Below, in pieces: positions 34,168-41,814 of a stretch of 64,000 bases of DNA. A program made the position numbers and the translations under genes. The stretch comes from Pseudomonadota bacterium (GTDB lineage: Bacteria; Pseudomonadota; Gammaproteobacteria; Steroidobacterales; Steroidobacteraceae), in assembly GCA_018241445.1 (NCBI GenBank), contig JAFEDT010000018.1, positions 186,001-250,000 of the forward strand, in the 5' to 3' direction. How positions within the stretch are numbered: the stretch's first letter is position 1; every line of letters begins with the position of its first letter. Under the pieces are notes generated by a model. It did no database searches. It was not told where the DNA came from and saw only the letters and a list, made by a program, of their open reading frames with translations.

Positions 34168-34830
34168 ATGCACAGGCAGGTATTGACGGCTATTCTCGTG
34201 TCCCTGACGCTGCTGGCGGGCTGCGTGCCCGTGCAGCAGGCGGCAACGAGCCCCGACTACCACAAGACCCGCGCGGGTGCCGGCATCGGCGCCGCCGCCG
34301 GCGCCGCAATCGGCCTGCTCACGCGCGGGGACAAGTTTCAGAACGCGCTGATCGGCGCCGCTATCGGCGGCGTGGCGGGCGGTGCGATCGGCAACTACCA
34401 GGACCGGCAGGAGAAGCAGCTGCGCGCGAGCATGGCGGGAACCGGTGTGGACGTGGTACGCAAGGACGACAACATTACCCTGGACATGCCCGGCGGGGTG
34501 ACCTTCGCCACCAACAGTTCGGACCTGAACGCCGCCTTCTACCCGGTGCTGGACAAGGTCGCTGCGACCCTGGTGCAGTATGACCAGACCATGGTCGAGG
34601 TGGCGGGACACACCGACTCGACCGGCTCGGCGCAGTACAACCAGGCGCTGTCACAGCGGCGCGCCCAGTCGGTGGCCGCCTACCTGATCAACCGCGGAGT
34701 GCGGGCGGCCCGGCTGATGACCGTCGGCGACGGCGAGAATCATCCCATCGCCAGCAACGACACCGCTGACGGCCGGGCGCAGAACCGCCGCGTCGAGTTG
34801 ACCATCGTGCCGGTGGAGAAGAAGGGCTGA
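34168..34830 (+). CDS. OmpA-family peptidoglycan-binding lipoprotein (YiaD-like)
   Basis: A 220-residue outer-membrane lipoprotein. The lipobox LLAGC (Cys19) follows a short signal peptide. Residues 35-75 form a Gly-zipper segment (AGIGAAAGAAIG and AAIGGVAGGAIG), and the C-terminal OmpA domain (about 105-215) has the peptidoglycan-binding motif GHTDSTGS with NQALSQRRAQSV. AAGGAGA lies upstream of the ATG and TAGAAT (34125-34130) is a candidate -10. It probably ties the outer membrane to peptidoglycan. Confidence 0.92.
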   Translation: MHRQVLTAILVSLTLLAGCVPVQQAATSPDYHKTRAGAGIGAAAGAAIGLLTRGDKFQNALIGAAIGGVAGGAIGNYQDRQEKQLRASMAGTGVDVVRKDDNITLDMPGGVTFATNSSDLNAAFYPVLDKVAATLVQYDQTMVEVAGHTDSTGSAQYNQALSQRRAQSVAAYLINRGVRAARLMTVGDGENHPIASNDTADGRAQNRRVELTIVPVEKKG

Positions 34831-34845
34831 GCCGCCGGATCCGCC

Positions 34846-35015
34846 AGGCGCCGCAGGCGCCTTGGTTGGAGCAGCGGGCAAAAGCCCTTGCCTCAGCATG
34901 GCAACGAAGTGCTCGGCTGCAGGCCCTGGGGCTTGCGGCGGGCTTTCGTGCCCCGCCTTTTGCCCGTGGGGTTTCTTTAGTACGGTCCGCCAGAATCGCT
35001 TCCTGCGATTCTGGC
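34846..35015. other. Highly structured intergenic segment (possible small RNA)
   Basis: Four nested or serial inverted repeats precede a terminator: AGGCGCC/GGCGCCT (34846-34862); a perfect 10-bp pair CGGGCAAAAG (34875-34884) with CTTTTGCCCG (34957-34966); a GGCGGG/CCCGCC pair inside it; and GCCAGAATCGC-TTCCT-GCGATTCTGGC (34989-35015). No protein frame fits. A regulatory RNA ending at the 35061 terminator is possible. Confidence 0.4.
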
Positions 35016-35028
35016 CAATAAACAAGAA

Positions 35029-35061
35029 AGCCCGGCAGGATCGCTCCCGCCGGGCTTTTTT
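35029..35061 (+). terminator. Intrinsic terminator between the OmpA-like and HU genes
   Basis: AGCCCGGC (35029-35036) pairs with GCCGGGCT (35049-35056) around a 12-base loop and is followed by six T. On the minus strand the hairpin is followed by TTCTTGTT, so it may also serve the convergent HU gene. Confidence 0.8.
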
Positions 35062-35087
35062 GATAGTTCCTGAGGCCTTAGGGAACT

Positions 35088-35399
35088 TCAGTTCACCATT
35101 GCCTTGAGGTTCTTCAGCGGCATCACGCGGACCTTCTTGCTGGCCGGCTTGGCCTTGAACATCATCTTCTCGCCGGTGAAGGGGTTGACGCCTTCACGGG
35201 CCTTGGTCGCCGGCTTCTTGACGACCTTCATCTTCAACAGCCCGGGCATGGTGAACAGGCCATTACCCCGCAGGCTCTTCTTGATCACGACGCCCAGCGA
35301 ATCGAAGACGCTGCCGACCTGCTTGCGGGAAAGTCCCGTGTCCTTGGAAATGTGAGTCAGGACCTCCGACTTCGTCGGTGCGCCACCCTTTTTCGCCAT
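35088..35399 (-). CDS. HU/IHF-family DNA-binding protein
   Basis: A 103-residue nucleoid protein. The start at 35399 (MAKKGGAPTKSE) is preceded by GCAGGAG at good spacing; an upstream in-frame ATG at 35516 would add an unlikely Cys-rich stretch. The fold has two N-terminal helices and the DNA-bending beta arm, with VNPFTGE in place of the usual RNPxTG. The C-terminal tail is basic. It binds and bends DNA non-specifically or with structural preference. It lies alone on the minus strand, convergent with the OmpA-like lipoprotein. Confidence 0.9.
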   Translation of the reverse strand: MAKKGGAPTKSEVLTHISKDTGLSRKQVGSVFDSLGVVIKKSLRGNGLFTMPGLLKMKVVKKPATKAREGVNPFTGEKMMFKAKPASKKVRVMPLKNLKAMVN

Positions 35400-35623
35400 A
35401 TAGCAAACTCCTGCAGAGATTTTAGTGTTGAGCACGCAGCGGAAAATCGTGCGTACTTGGATTCGGCGCGAAAAATAGCACATGCACACGCATTCGCAAG
35501 CGCTTTTTGCACTCACGCGATTGCGAAAGTGCCTTTTTTCTCAGGGTTTGCTAAGTGCGAGGGCCGGGCCGGGTACGAAAGACAGCCACTATCGGCAGCA
35601 GTTTCAATCGACAGCAGCTGTTT

Positions 35624-36151
35624 TCATCTCAGCAGGATCAGCAGTGCCTGGATGGCGATCAGTACCCACAGCGGCGACAGGTCCAGACCCGCGATGGCGG
35701 GAATCAGGCGCCGGACCGGGTGCAGCACCGGCTCGCACAGTGCCGTCAGCACCGCCTGCGTCGGCGAATAGCCGCCCGGGGCGATCAGCGACAGCAGTGC
35801 ATACAGGAAGATGGCGTAGAAATAGGTCCACAGCAGGGTGCGCGCGATCGTAAGCAGCGCCGCGTACGTCCAGGTGAGAGGGTCCGGCAGTCCGGCGCCG
35901 CGCAGTGCGTACACGCACCCGACCTCCACCGTTGCCACCAGCAGCACCGCCACCACCGAGGCGGTATCCAGCTTGCCGATCGGGGGCAGCACCCGCCGCA
36001 GGGGCAGGATCAGCGGGTTGGTCAGCTTGACGACCGCCTGGCACAGCGGGTTGCGGAAGTCCGCGCGGGTCCACTGCAGCAGCAGCCGCACCAGCACCAC
36101 GAATAGCGCCAGCGACAACAGGGTGTCGATGATGTAGATGATAGCGCTCAT
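35624..36151 (-). CDS. yggT: YggT family membrane protein
   Basis: A 175-residue inner-membrane protein with a duplicated YggT unit: each half has a hydrophobic pair flanking a P-x-R-R turn (LRRVLPPIG near residues 51-59 and VRRLIPAIAG near 145-154). YggT proteins are linked to osmotic tolerance and cell division in some bacteria; the molecular role is unclear. It is the last gene of yggS-proC-yggT, and its start overlaps the proC stop by 4 bases. Confidence 0.88.
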   Translation of the reverse strand: MSAIIYIIDTLLSLALFVVLVRLLLQWTRADFRNPLCQAVVKLTNPLILPLRRVLPPIGKLDTASVVAVLLVATVEVGCVYALRGAGLPDPLTWTYAALLTIARTLLWTYFYAIFLYALLSLIAPGGYSPTQAVLTALCEPVLHPVRRLIPAIAGLDLSPLWVLIAIQALLILLR

Positions 36152-36969
36152 GAACCCGTGCCCTCCGCCAGTTCCCGGCTCCGCTGGGCCGCCGCCGCCA
36201 TTGCGCGCGCCACCAGGCCGCGCAGGTCGGCCTGCTCGAATGCCGCCAGGGCGGCCGCCGTGGTGCCGCCGGGCGAGGTGACGGCGCGTCGCAACTCGGT
36301 CAGATCCACCTCATCCGTCTGGGTCATCAGGCCCGAGCCATGCAAGGTGGCGCGCGCCAGTTGTTGCGCCGCGGCTTGCGGCAGACCCAGCTGTACCGCG
36401 GCCGCTGCCATGGCCTCCGCCAGCAGGAAGAAATAGGCCGGGCCGCTGCCGGAGAGCGCCGTCACCACGTCGAGCGCGTCCTCGCTGTCCACCCAGACAG
36501 TCTGGCCCACCGCGGCCATGACCTGCTGGGCTGTATTGCGCTGCGACATCGCCACCGTGGGCGCGGCGTACAGCCCGCTGGCGCCGGCACCCAGCAGCGC
36601 CGGCCGGTTGGGCATGGCGCGCACCACCGCCAGGCCGCCGCTCCACTGCTGCAGCTGCGCCACGCGGATGCCGGCCGCCACGGAGATCAGCAGCGGCCGT
36701 GCTGCTGAGAGTTGCGGCGCGAGCGATGTCAGCAACGTCCGCGCGTCCTGGGGCTTGACGGCCAGCACGACCACCGCGGCGCCAGAGACCGCGGCGCTGC
36801 CGTCGGCGCTGGCGGTGATACCCAGTTCGTCCCTGAGAGTGTTGCGCGCGGCCGCCTGGCTCTCGGCGACGCGCAGCTGCTCCGGCCGGGTTCCCGAACG
36901 CAACAGGCCGCTGATGAGGGCGCGCCCCATGTTGCCGGCGCCGAGTACGGCGAGATCGCGGAAGCTCAT
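36148..36969 (-). CDS. proC: Pyrroline-5-carboxylate reductase
   Basis: A 273-residue NAD(P)H-dependent enzyme making L-proline in the last step of its biosynthesis. The N-terminal Rossmann motif LGAGNMGRALISGLL is at residues 9-23. The C-terminal domain carries ALSGSGPAYFF and the LRRAVTSPGGTTAAAL signature that defines ProC. It lies between yggS (6-base gap) and yggT (overlap), the conserved gammaproteobacterial order. Confidence 0.95.
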   Translation of the reverse strand: MSFRDLAVLGAGNMGRALISGLLRSGTRPEQLRVAESQAAARNTLRDELGITASADGSAAVSGAAVVVLAVKPQDARTLLTSLAPQLSAARPLLISVAAGIRVAQLQQWSGGLAVVRAMPNRPALLGAGASGLYAAPTVAMSQRNTAQQVMAAVGQTVWVDSEDALDVVTALSGSGPAYFFLLAEAMAAAAVQLGLPQAAAQQLARATLHGSGLMTQTDEVDLTELRRAVTSPGGTTAAALAAFEQADLRGLVARAMAAAAQRSRELAEGTGS

Positions 36970-36975
36970 GCGCGG

Positions 36976-37677
36976 CTATTGTACGGTCCTGGGCCCGAAC
37001 AGCGCGGTTCCGATGCGCACGATGGTGGCGCCCTCCAGGATCGCGGCCTCGAAGTCCTCGCTCATGCCCATCGACAGCGTATCCAGCGCAAGGCCGGTGG
37101 AGTTGAGCTGCTGCTGCAGTTGCCGCAGGTGCGCGAACCAGGCGCGCTGGCGCTGCGGCGCGGACTCCTGCGGCGGCAGGGCCATCAGGCCGCGCAGCTT
37201 CAGGCGCGGCAACTGCGCCACCGCCGCGGCCAGCCCCGGCAGTGCAGCCTGCTCCACGCCGCCCTTGCTGTCTTCGCCACCCAACCTGACCTGCAGGCAG
37301 ACGTTGAGTGGTGAGGCGTGGAAGGGCCGCTGCGCCGACAGGCGCCGGGCGATGTCGAGGCGATCAAGTGCATGCACCCAGGCGAACTGCGCCGCGATCG
37401 GCCGGGTCTTGTTGGCCTGGATGCGGCCGATGAAGTGCCAGGTCAGCGGCAGCTGCGTGAGCAGCGGCATCTTCTGCTGCGCCTCCTGCAGGTAGCTCTC
37501 GCCGAAGTCATGTACCCCGCAGGCGGCCACCGCGGCCAGCGCGGCGGCGGGTTGGGTCTTGCCGACAGCCAGGAGTGTGACCTGCTGCGCACTTCGGCCG
37601 GCGGCCTGCGCGGCCTGTGCAATGCGCGCGCGTATGGCCGCGACCTGCTCGGGCAAATTCTGCGGACCCATTAACAT
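36976..37677 (-). CDS. yggS: PLP-homeostasis protein YggS (YBL036C/PROSC family)
   Basis: A 233-residue alanine-racemase-fold protein that binds pyridoxal phosphate at Lys40 (LLAVGKTQP). Further family motifs are DFGESYLQEA, WHFIGRIQANK and LSMGMSEDFEAAI. YggS controls PLP and amino acid balance. The first Met at 37677 or the third codon Met at 37671 could start translation. It is divergent from pilT, as in many gammaproteobacteria, with about 100 bases between. Confidence 0.94.
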   Translation of the reverse strand: MLMGPQNLPEQVAAIRARIAQAAQAAGRSAQQVTLLAVGKTQPAAALAAVAACGVHDFGESYLQEAQQKMPLLTQLPLTWHFIGRIQANKTRPIAAQFAWVHALDRLDIARRLSAQRPFHASPLNVCLQVRLGGEDSKGGVEQAALPGLAAAVAQLPRLKLRGLMALPPQESAPQRQRAWFAHLRQLQQQLNSTGLALDTLSMGMSEDFEAAILEGATIVRIGTALFGPRTVQ

Positions 37678-37774
37678 ATTTGAACCGTAACCCCTCCGTT
37701 ATACTTCCCGCAGCGCCAAGGCAAGCGCGCACCTCGTGTGCGGCCTGCTTCCCCGCGCCCGCTTAGGAGACCTC

Positions 37775-38815
37775 ATGGCCGTCGATATCGCGCAACTCCT
37801 GGCCTTCGCCGTCAAGAACAAGGCATCGGACCTGCACCTGTCCTCGGGAGTGCCGCCGATGATCCGCGTCGACGGCGACATGAAGCGCATCAACATGCCG
37901 CCGCTGTCGCACAAGGAAGTGCACGCCATGGTGTACGACATCATGAACGACAAGCAGCGCAAGGCCTACGAGGAGTTCTTCGAGACCGACTTCTCCTTCG
38001 AGATCCCCAAACTGGCGCGCTTCCGCGTCAACGCCTTCAACCAGAACCGCGGCGCCGGCGCGGTGTTCCGCAACATTCCCTCCGTCATTCTCTCACTGGA
38101 TGACCTGGGTTCGCCCAAGATCTTCCGTGACCTGTGCATGCTGCCGCGCGGGCTGGTGCTGGTGACCGGGCCCACCGGCTCGGGCAAGTCCACCACGCTC
38201 GCGGGCATGGTCAACCACTGCAACGACAACCGCCCCGACCACATCATCACCATTGAAGACCCGATCGAGTTCGTGCACGAGTCCAAGCGCTGCCTGGTCA
38301 ACCAGCGCGAGGTGCACCGCGACACGCTCGGCTTCAGCGAAGCACTGCGCTCGGCGCTGCGCGAGGATCCGGACGTGGTGCTGGTGGGCGAAATGCGCGA
38401 CCTGGAGACCATCCGCCTGGCACTGACGGCGGCCGAGACCGGCCACCTGGTGTTTGGCACCCTGCACACCAGTTCCGCCGCCAAGACCATCGACCGCATC
38501 GTCGACGTGTTCCCCGGCGAGGAGAAGGACATGGTGCGTTCGATGCTGTCGGAGTCGCTGCGCGCGGTGATCTCGCAGACCCTGATGAAGAAGAACGCCG
38601 GCGGCCGCGTCGCGGCGCACGAAATCATGATCGGCACTCCCGCGATCCGCAACCTGATCCGCGAGGGCAAGATCGCGCAGATGTATTCCTCCATCCAGAC
38701 CGGCGGCGCGCAGGGCATGCAGACCCTGGACCAGTGCCTGACGGAGCTGGTGGCCAAGGGCGTGGTCAGCAAGGAAGAGGCGCGCTACAAGGCGCAGAAC
38801 AAGGACGCGCTCTAG
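37775..38815 (+). CDS. pilT: Type IV pilus retraction ATPase PilT
   Basis: A 346-residue hexameric motor ATPase that depolymerises type IV pili. The ATG at 37775 follows AGGAGA by 4 bases. The PAS-like N-terminal domain begins MAVDIAQLLAFAVKNKASDLHL. The Walker A GPTGSGKST is at 132-140, the Asp box ITIEDPIEF and Walker B VVLVGEMRD follow, and the His box GTLHTSSAAKT is intact. The C-terminal AIRNLIREGK motif required for retraction is present. It is the first of three tandem PilT/PilU-type genes. Confidence 0.97.
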   Translation: MAVDIAQLLAFAVKNKASDLHLSSGVPPMIRVDGDMKRINMPPLSHKEVHAMVYDIMNDKQRKAYEEFFETDFSFEIPKLARFRVNAFNQNRGAGAVFRNIPSVILSLDDLGSPKIFRDLCMLPRGLVLVTGPTGSGKSTTLAGMVNHCNDNRPDHIITIEDPIEFVHESKRCLVNQREVHRDTLGFSEALRSALREDPDVVLVGEMRDLETIRLALTAAETGHLVFGTLHTSSAAKTIDRIVDVFPGEEKDMVRSMLSESLRAVISQTLMKKNAGGRVAAHEIMIGTPAIRNLIREGKIAQMYSSIQTGGAQGMQTLDQCLTELVAKGVVSKEEARYKAQNKDAL

Positions 38816-38849
38816 GCGCTTCCGTCCGCAACACCGCAGGTAAACGTCC

Positions 38850-40004
38850 ATGGATCGCGATCAAGCCATCAAGCTGATGCAGGACCTGCTGCGGCGGGTG
38901 ACCGAAAAGAAGGCCTCGGACCTGTTCATCACCGCGGGGTTTCCCCCCGCCATCAAGGTCGACGGCGAGATCCGCCCGCAAAGCGAGCGGGCGCTGACGA
39001 GTGAACAGTCGGCGACGCTGGTGCGCGCCATCATGAACGACCGCCAGACCAAGGAGTTCGACGCCAGCAAGGAATGCAACTTCGCCATCGCGCCGGCCGG
39101 CATCGGCCGCTTCCGCGTCAGTGCTTTCGTGCAGCAGGGGGCGGTCGGCTGCGTCATCCGCCTCATCAACGCCAAGATCCCGAGCTTCGAGGAGCTGGAC
39201 CTGCCGCCGATCCTCAAGGACGTGGTGCTGTCCAAGCGCGGCCTGGTGATCATCGTCGGCGGCACCGGCTCGGGCAAGTCCACCACGCTGGCCGCCATGG
39301 TCGGCTATCGCAACGAGAAGACCCGCGGCCACATCGTCACCATCGAGGACCCGGTGGAGTATGTGCACACCCACAAGGGCTGCGTGATCACGCACCGCGA
39401 GGTGGGCGTGGACACCGACTCGTGGCACGCGGCGCTCAAGAACACACTGCGCCAGGCGCCGGACGTGATCCTGATCGGCGAGATCCGCGACCGTGACACC
39501 ATGGAGTACGGCATCCAGTTCTCCGAGACCGGCCACCTGGTGCTGGCCACGCTGCACGCCAACAGCGCCAACCAGGCGCTCGACCGCATCATCAACTTCT
39601 TCCCGGACGAGCGCCGCGATCAGCTGCTGATGGACCTGTCGCTCAACATCCGCGCCCTGGTGTCGCAGCGGCTGGTGCCGCGCGAGTCGGGCGCCGGCCG
39701 CATTGCCGCCATGGAGATCATGTTGAATTCGCCGCTGATCCAGGACCTGATCTTCAAGGGCGAGGTCGCCAAGATCAAGGAAGTGATGTCGCGCTCCAAC
39801 CGCCTGGGGATGAAGACCTTCGACCAGGCGCTGTTCGAGCTGTACGAGAGCGGCTACATCTCCTACGAAGACGCGTTGCGCAACGCCGACTCCAAGAACG
39901 AGCTGCGGCTGCGCATCAAGCTGGAAGGCAAACGTGAGGCCAAGAACCTCGACGAGGGCGGTGCGCTCAAGATCGTCGAGGAGGAACAGGGGCGCAGTCT
40001 GTGA
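38850..40004 (+). CDS. pilU: Type IV pilus retraction ATPase PilU
   Basis: A 384-residue PilT paralogue that supports PilT-dependent retraction. The Walker A GGTGSGKST, Asp box VTIEDPVEYV, Walker B VILIGEIRD and His box ATLHANSANQA are all present. It carries the longer PilU C-terminal tail beyond the PilT endpoint, ending with an acidic stretch (EEEQGRSL). It lies 34 bases after pilT and its stop overlaps the next ATPase gene by 4 bases. Confidence 0.95.
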   Translation: MDRDQAIKLMQDLLRRVTEKKASDLFITAGFPPAIKVDGEIRPQSERALTSEQSATLVRAIMNDRQTKEFDASKECNFAIAPAGIGRFRVSAFVQQGAVGCVIRLINAKIPSFEELDLPPILKDVVLSKRGLVIIVGGTGSGKSTTLAAMVGYRNEKTRGHIVTIEDPVEYVHTHKGCVITHREVGVDTDSWHAALKNTLRQAPDVILIGEIRDRDTMEYGIQFSETGHLVLATLHANSANQALDRIINFFPDERRDQLLMDLSLNIRALVSQRLVPRESGAGRIAAMEIMLNSPLIQDLIFKGEVAKIKEVMSRSNRLGMKTFDQALFELYESGYISYEDALRNADSKNELRLRIKLEGKREAKNLDEGGALKIVEEEQGRSL

Positions 40005-41161
40005 GTACAGCCGTGGCGGATCGCAAAAAGGACGGTGACGATACCGGCGTCAACCCGGCGCTGACGCCGGAGGCGGTGAGCGCGGTGGTCAGCGCGCACC
40101 CGACGCTCAACACCAAGCCGCTGTTCAAGCTGATGGTGGAGAAGAAGGCCTCGGACCTGTTCTTCACGCCCAACGCGCCCATCAAGATCAAGATCGAGGG
40201 GCAGATCCTGCCGGTCAACAAGCAGGTGCTGACAGCGGAAACCGTGCGCCAGACCGCCTTCGCCATCATGAGCCCGCAGCAGCGCGAACACTTCCTGCAG
40301 GAGTGGGAGCTGGACTTCGCGGTCTCGGAACCGGGCCTGGGGCGCTTCCGGGTCAACGTCTTCATGCAGCGCGGCAACCCGGCTATGGTGATGCGCTACA
40401 TCACCGCCGACATGCCGCGGCTGGACGCGCTGGGCCTGCCGGAGGTGGTCACCGACCTGGTGATGTTGAAGCGCGGCCTGATCCTGATGGTCGGCGCTAC
40501 CGGCTCCGGCAAGTCGACCACGCTGGCGGCGATGATCAATCACCGCAACGAGAACTCTTCGGACCACATCGTCACCATCGAGGATCCAATCGAGTTCCTG
40601 CACACCAACAAGCGCTCGATTCTCAACCAGCGCGAAGTCGGCCTCGACACCCGCAGCTACGCGCGCGCCCTGCGTGGCGTGGTGCGCGCCGCGCCGGACG
40701 TGATCCTGATCGGCGAGATCCGCGACAAGGACGGCATGGAGGCGGCCATCAACCTCTCCGGCACCGGCCACCTGGTGCTGGCGACCATGCACGCCAACAA
40801 CTGCGCCGAGTCGCTGGACCGCATCATCAACATGTTCCCGCGCGAGCAGCACAACCAGATCTTCCTCGACCTGTCGCAGTACCTGCGCGCCATCATGGCG
40901 CAGCGCCTGGTGATGGGTAAGGACAACCGCCGCGTAGCCGCGGTCGAAGTCATGATCAACACGCCGCACGTCGCGACGTTGATCAAGAAGGGCGACGTGG
41001 TCTCCATCAAGGAGGCCATCGAGGCCAGCAGCGAGCGCGGCACCCAGAGCTTCGACGTAGCGCTGCATGCCCTGTGCAAGAGCGGCCGGGTCGGCCTGGA
41101 GCAGGCCCTGGCCGCCGCCGACTCGCGCGCCAATCTGGAGGCCAAGATCAATTTCGGTTAG
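40001..41161 (+). CDS. Third PilT/PilU-family ATPase
   Basis: A 386-residue motor ATPase starting at GTG 40001. It has the full catalytic set: GATGSGKST Walker A (about residues 165-173), VTIEDPIEF, VILIGEIRD and ATMHANNCAES. It is closer to PilU than to PilT in its motifs (RIINMFPREQ, MVEKKASDLFF), but it has a unique N-terminal extension of about 40 residues and lacks the PilU acidic tail. It is translationally coupled to pilU. A third retraction-type ATPase directly after pilT-pilU is unusual; it may act as an accessory motor or on a different pilus. Confidence 0.9.
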   Translation: MSTAVADRKKDGDDTGVNPALTPEAVSAVVSAHPTLNTKPLFKLMVEKKASDLFFTPNAPIKIKIEGQILPVNKQVLTAETVRQTAFAIMSPQQREHFLQEWELDFAVSEPGLGRFRVNVFMQRGNPAMVMRYITADMPRLDALGLPEVVTDLVMLKRGLILMVGATGSGKSTTLAAMINHRNENSSDHIVTIEDPIEFLHTNKRSILNQREVGLDTRSYARALRGVVRAAPDVILIGEIRDKDGMEAAINLSGTGHLVLATMHANNCAESLDRIINMFPREQHNQIFLDLSQYLRAIMAQRLVMGKDNRRVAAVEVMINTPHVATLIKKGDVVSIKEAIEASSERGTQSFDVALHALCKSGRVGLEQALAAADSRANLEAKINFG

Positions 41162-41244
41162 CCGGGACGGCAGGGATCCGCCGCGGTTCAGGCCATGCTA
41201 CAGTCCGCGACGGGCGCACGGCTGCAGCACAATAATCAAGAACG

Positions 41245-41814
41245 ATGAGCGACCCGGCAGAATTCACCCATACTTCGGCCTTGTTGGCGCAATGGGCGGG
41301 CGGTGACAAGCGGGCGCTCGATGATCTGCTTTCGCACCTGTACCGCGACATCCACGCCATCGCCACACGGCAGCTGCGTTCCGAGCGCGGCCTGACGATC
41401 CGCCCCACGGCGCTGGTGCATGAGGTGTACCTGCGTCTCAAGGGCCTCAATGAGCTGCGCTGGAACGACCGGGCGCATTTTCTTTCGATGGCCGCCCGCG
41501 TGACACGCCAGGCGCTGGTGGACGAAGCGCGTCGGCGACGCGCCGACAAGCGCAGCGGCGGTGCGCAGGTGACCCTGAACGACGAGAACCTGGGCGGTAC
41601 CGACACCGCCTTCGACGCGCTGCACGTCGACGACCTGCTGAACGAGCTCAAGGGCTTCGACGAGGTCGCCGCTGAAGTGGTGTCTCTGCGGGTGTTCGGC
41701 GGGCTGTCGGTGGAGGAGGTGGCCGAGGTGCTCGCCGTATCCGTGGCCACCGTCCACCGCCGCTGGGCGAGCGGCAAGACCTGGCTGGCGCACGAACTGC
41801 TGCCGCCGGCATGA
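41245..41814 (+). CDS. ECF sigma factor (kinase-associated type)
   Basis: A 189-residue sigma-70-family ECF regulator with sigma2 (about 20-90; LYRDIHAIATRQLRSER, TALVHEVYLRL) and sigma4 (about 125-185; GGLSVEEVAEVLAVSVATVHRRW) regions. The wording matches the ECF sigma group found with Ser/Thr kinases (ECF43-like), in which kinase phosphorylation rather than an anti-sigma factor sets activity. Its stop overlaps the kinase gene by 4 bases, and no anti-sigma gene is present. Confidence 0.9.
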   Translation: MSDPAEFTHTSALLAQWAGGDKRALDDLLSHLYRDIHAIATRQLRSERGLTIRPTALVHEVYLRLKGLNELRWNDRAHFLSMAARVTRQALVDEARRRRADKRSGGAQVTLNDENLGGTDTAFDALHVDDLLNELKGFDEVAAEVVSLRVFGGLSVEEVAEVLAVSVATVHRRWASGKTWLAHELLPPA

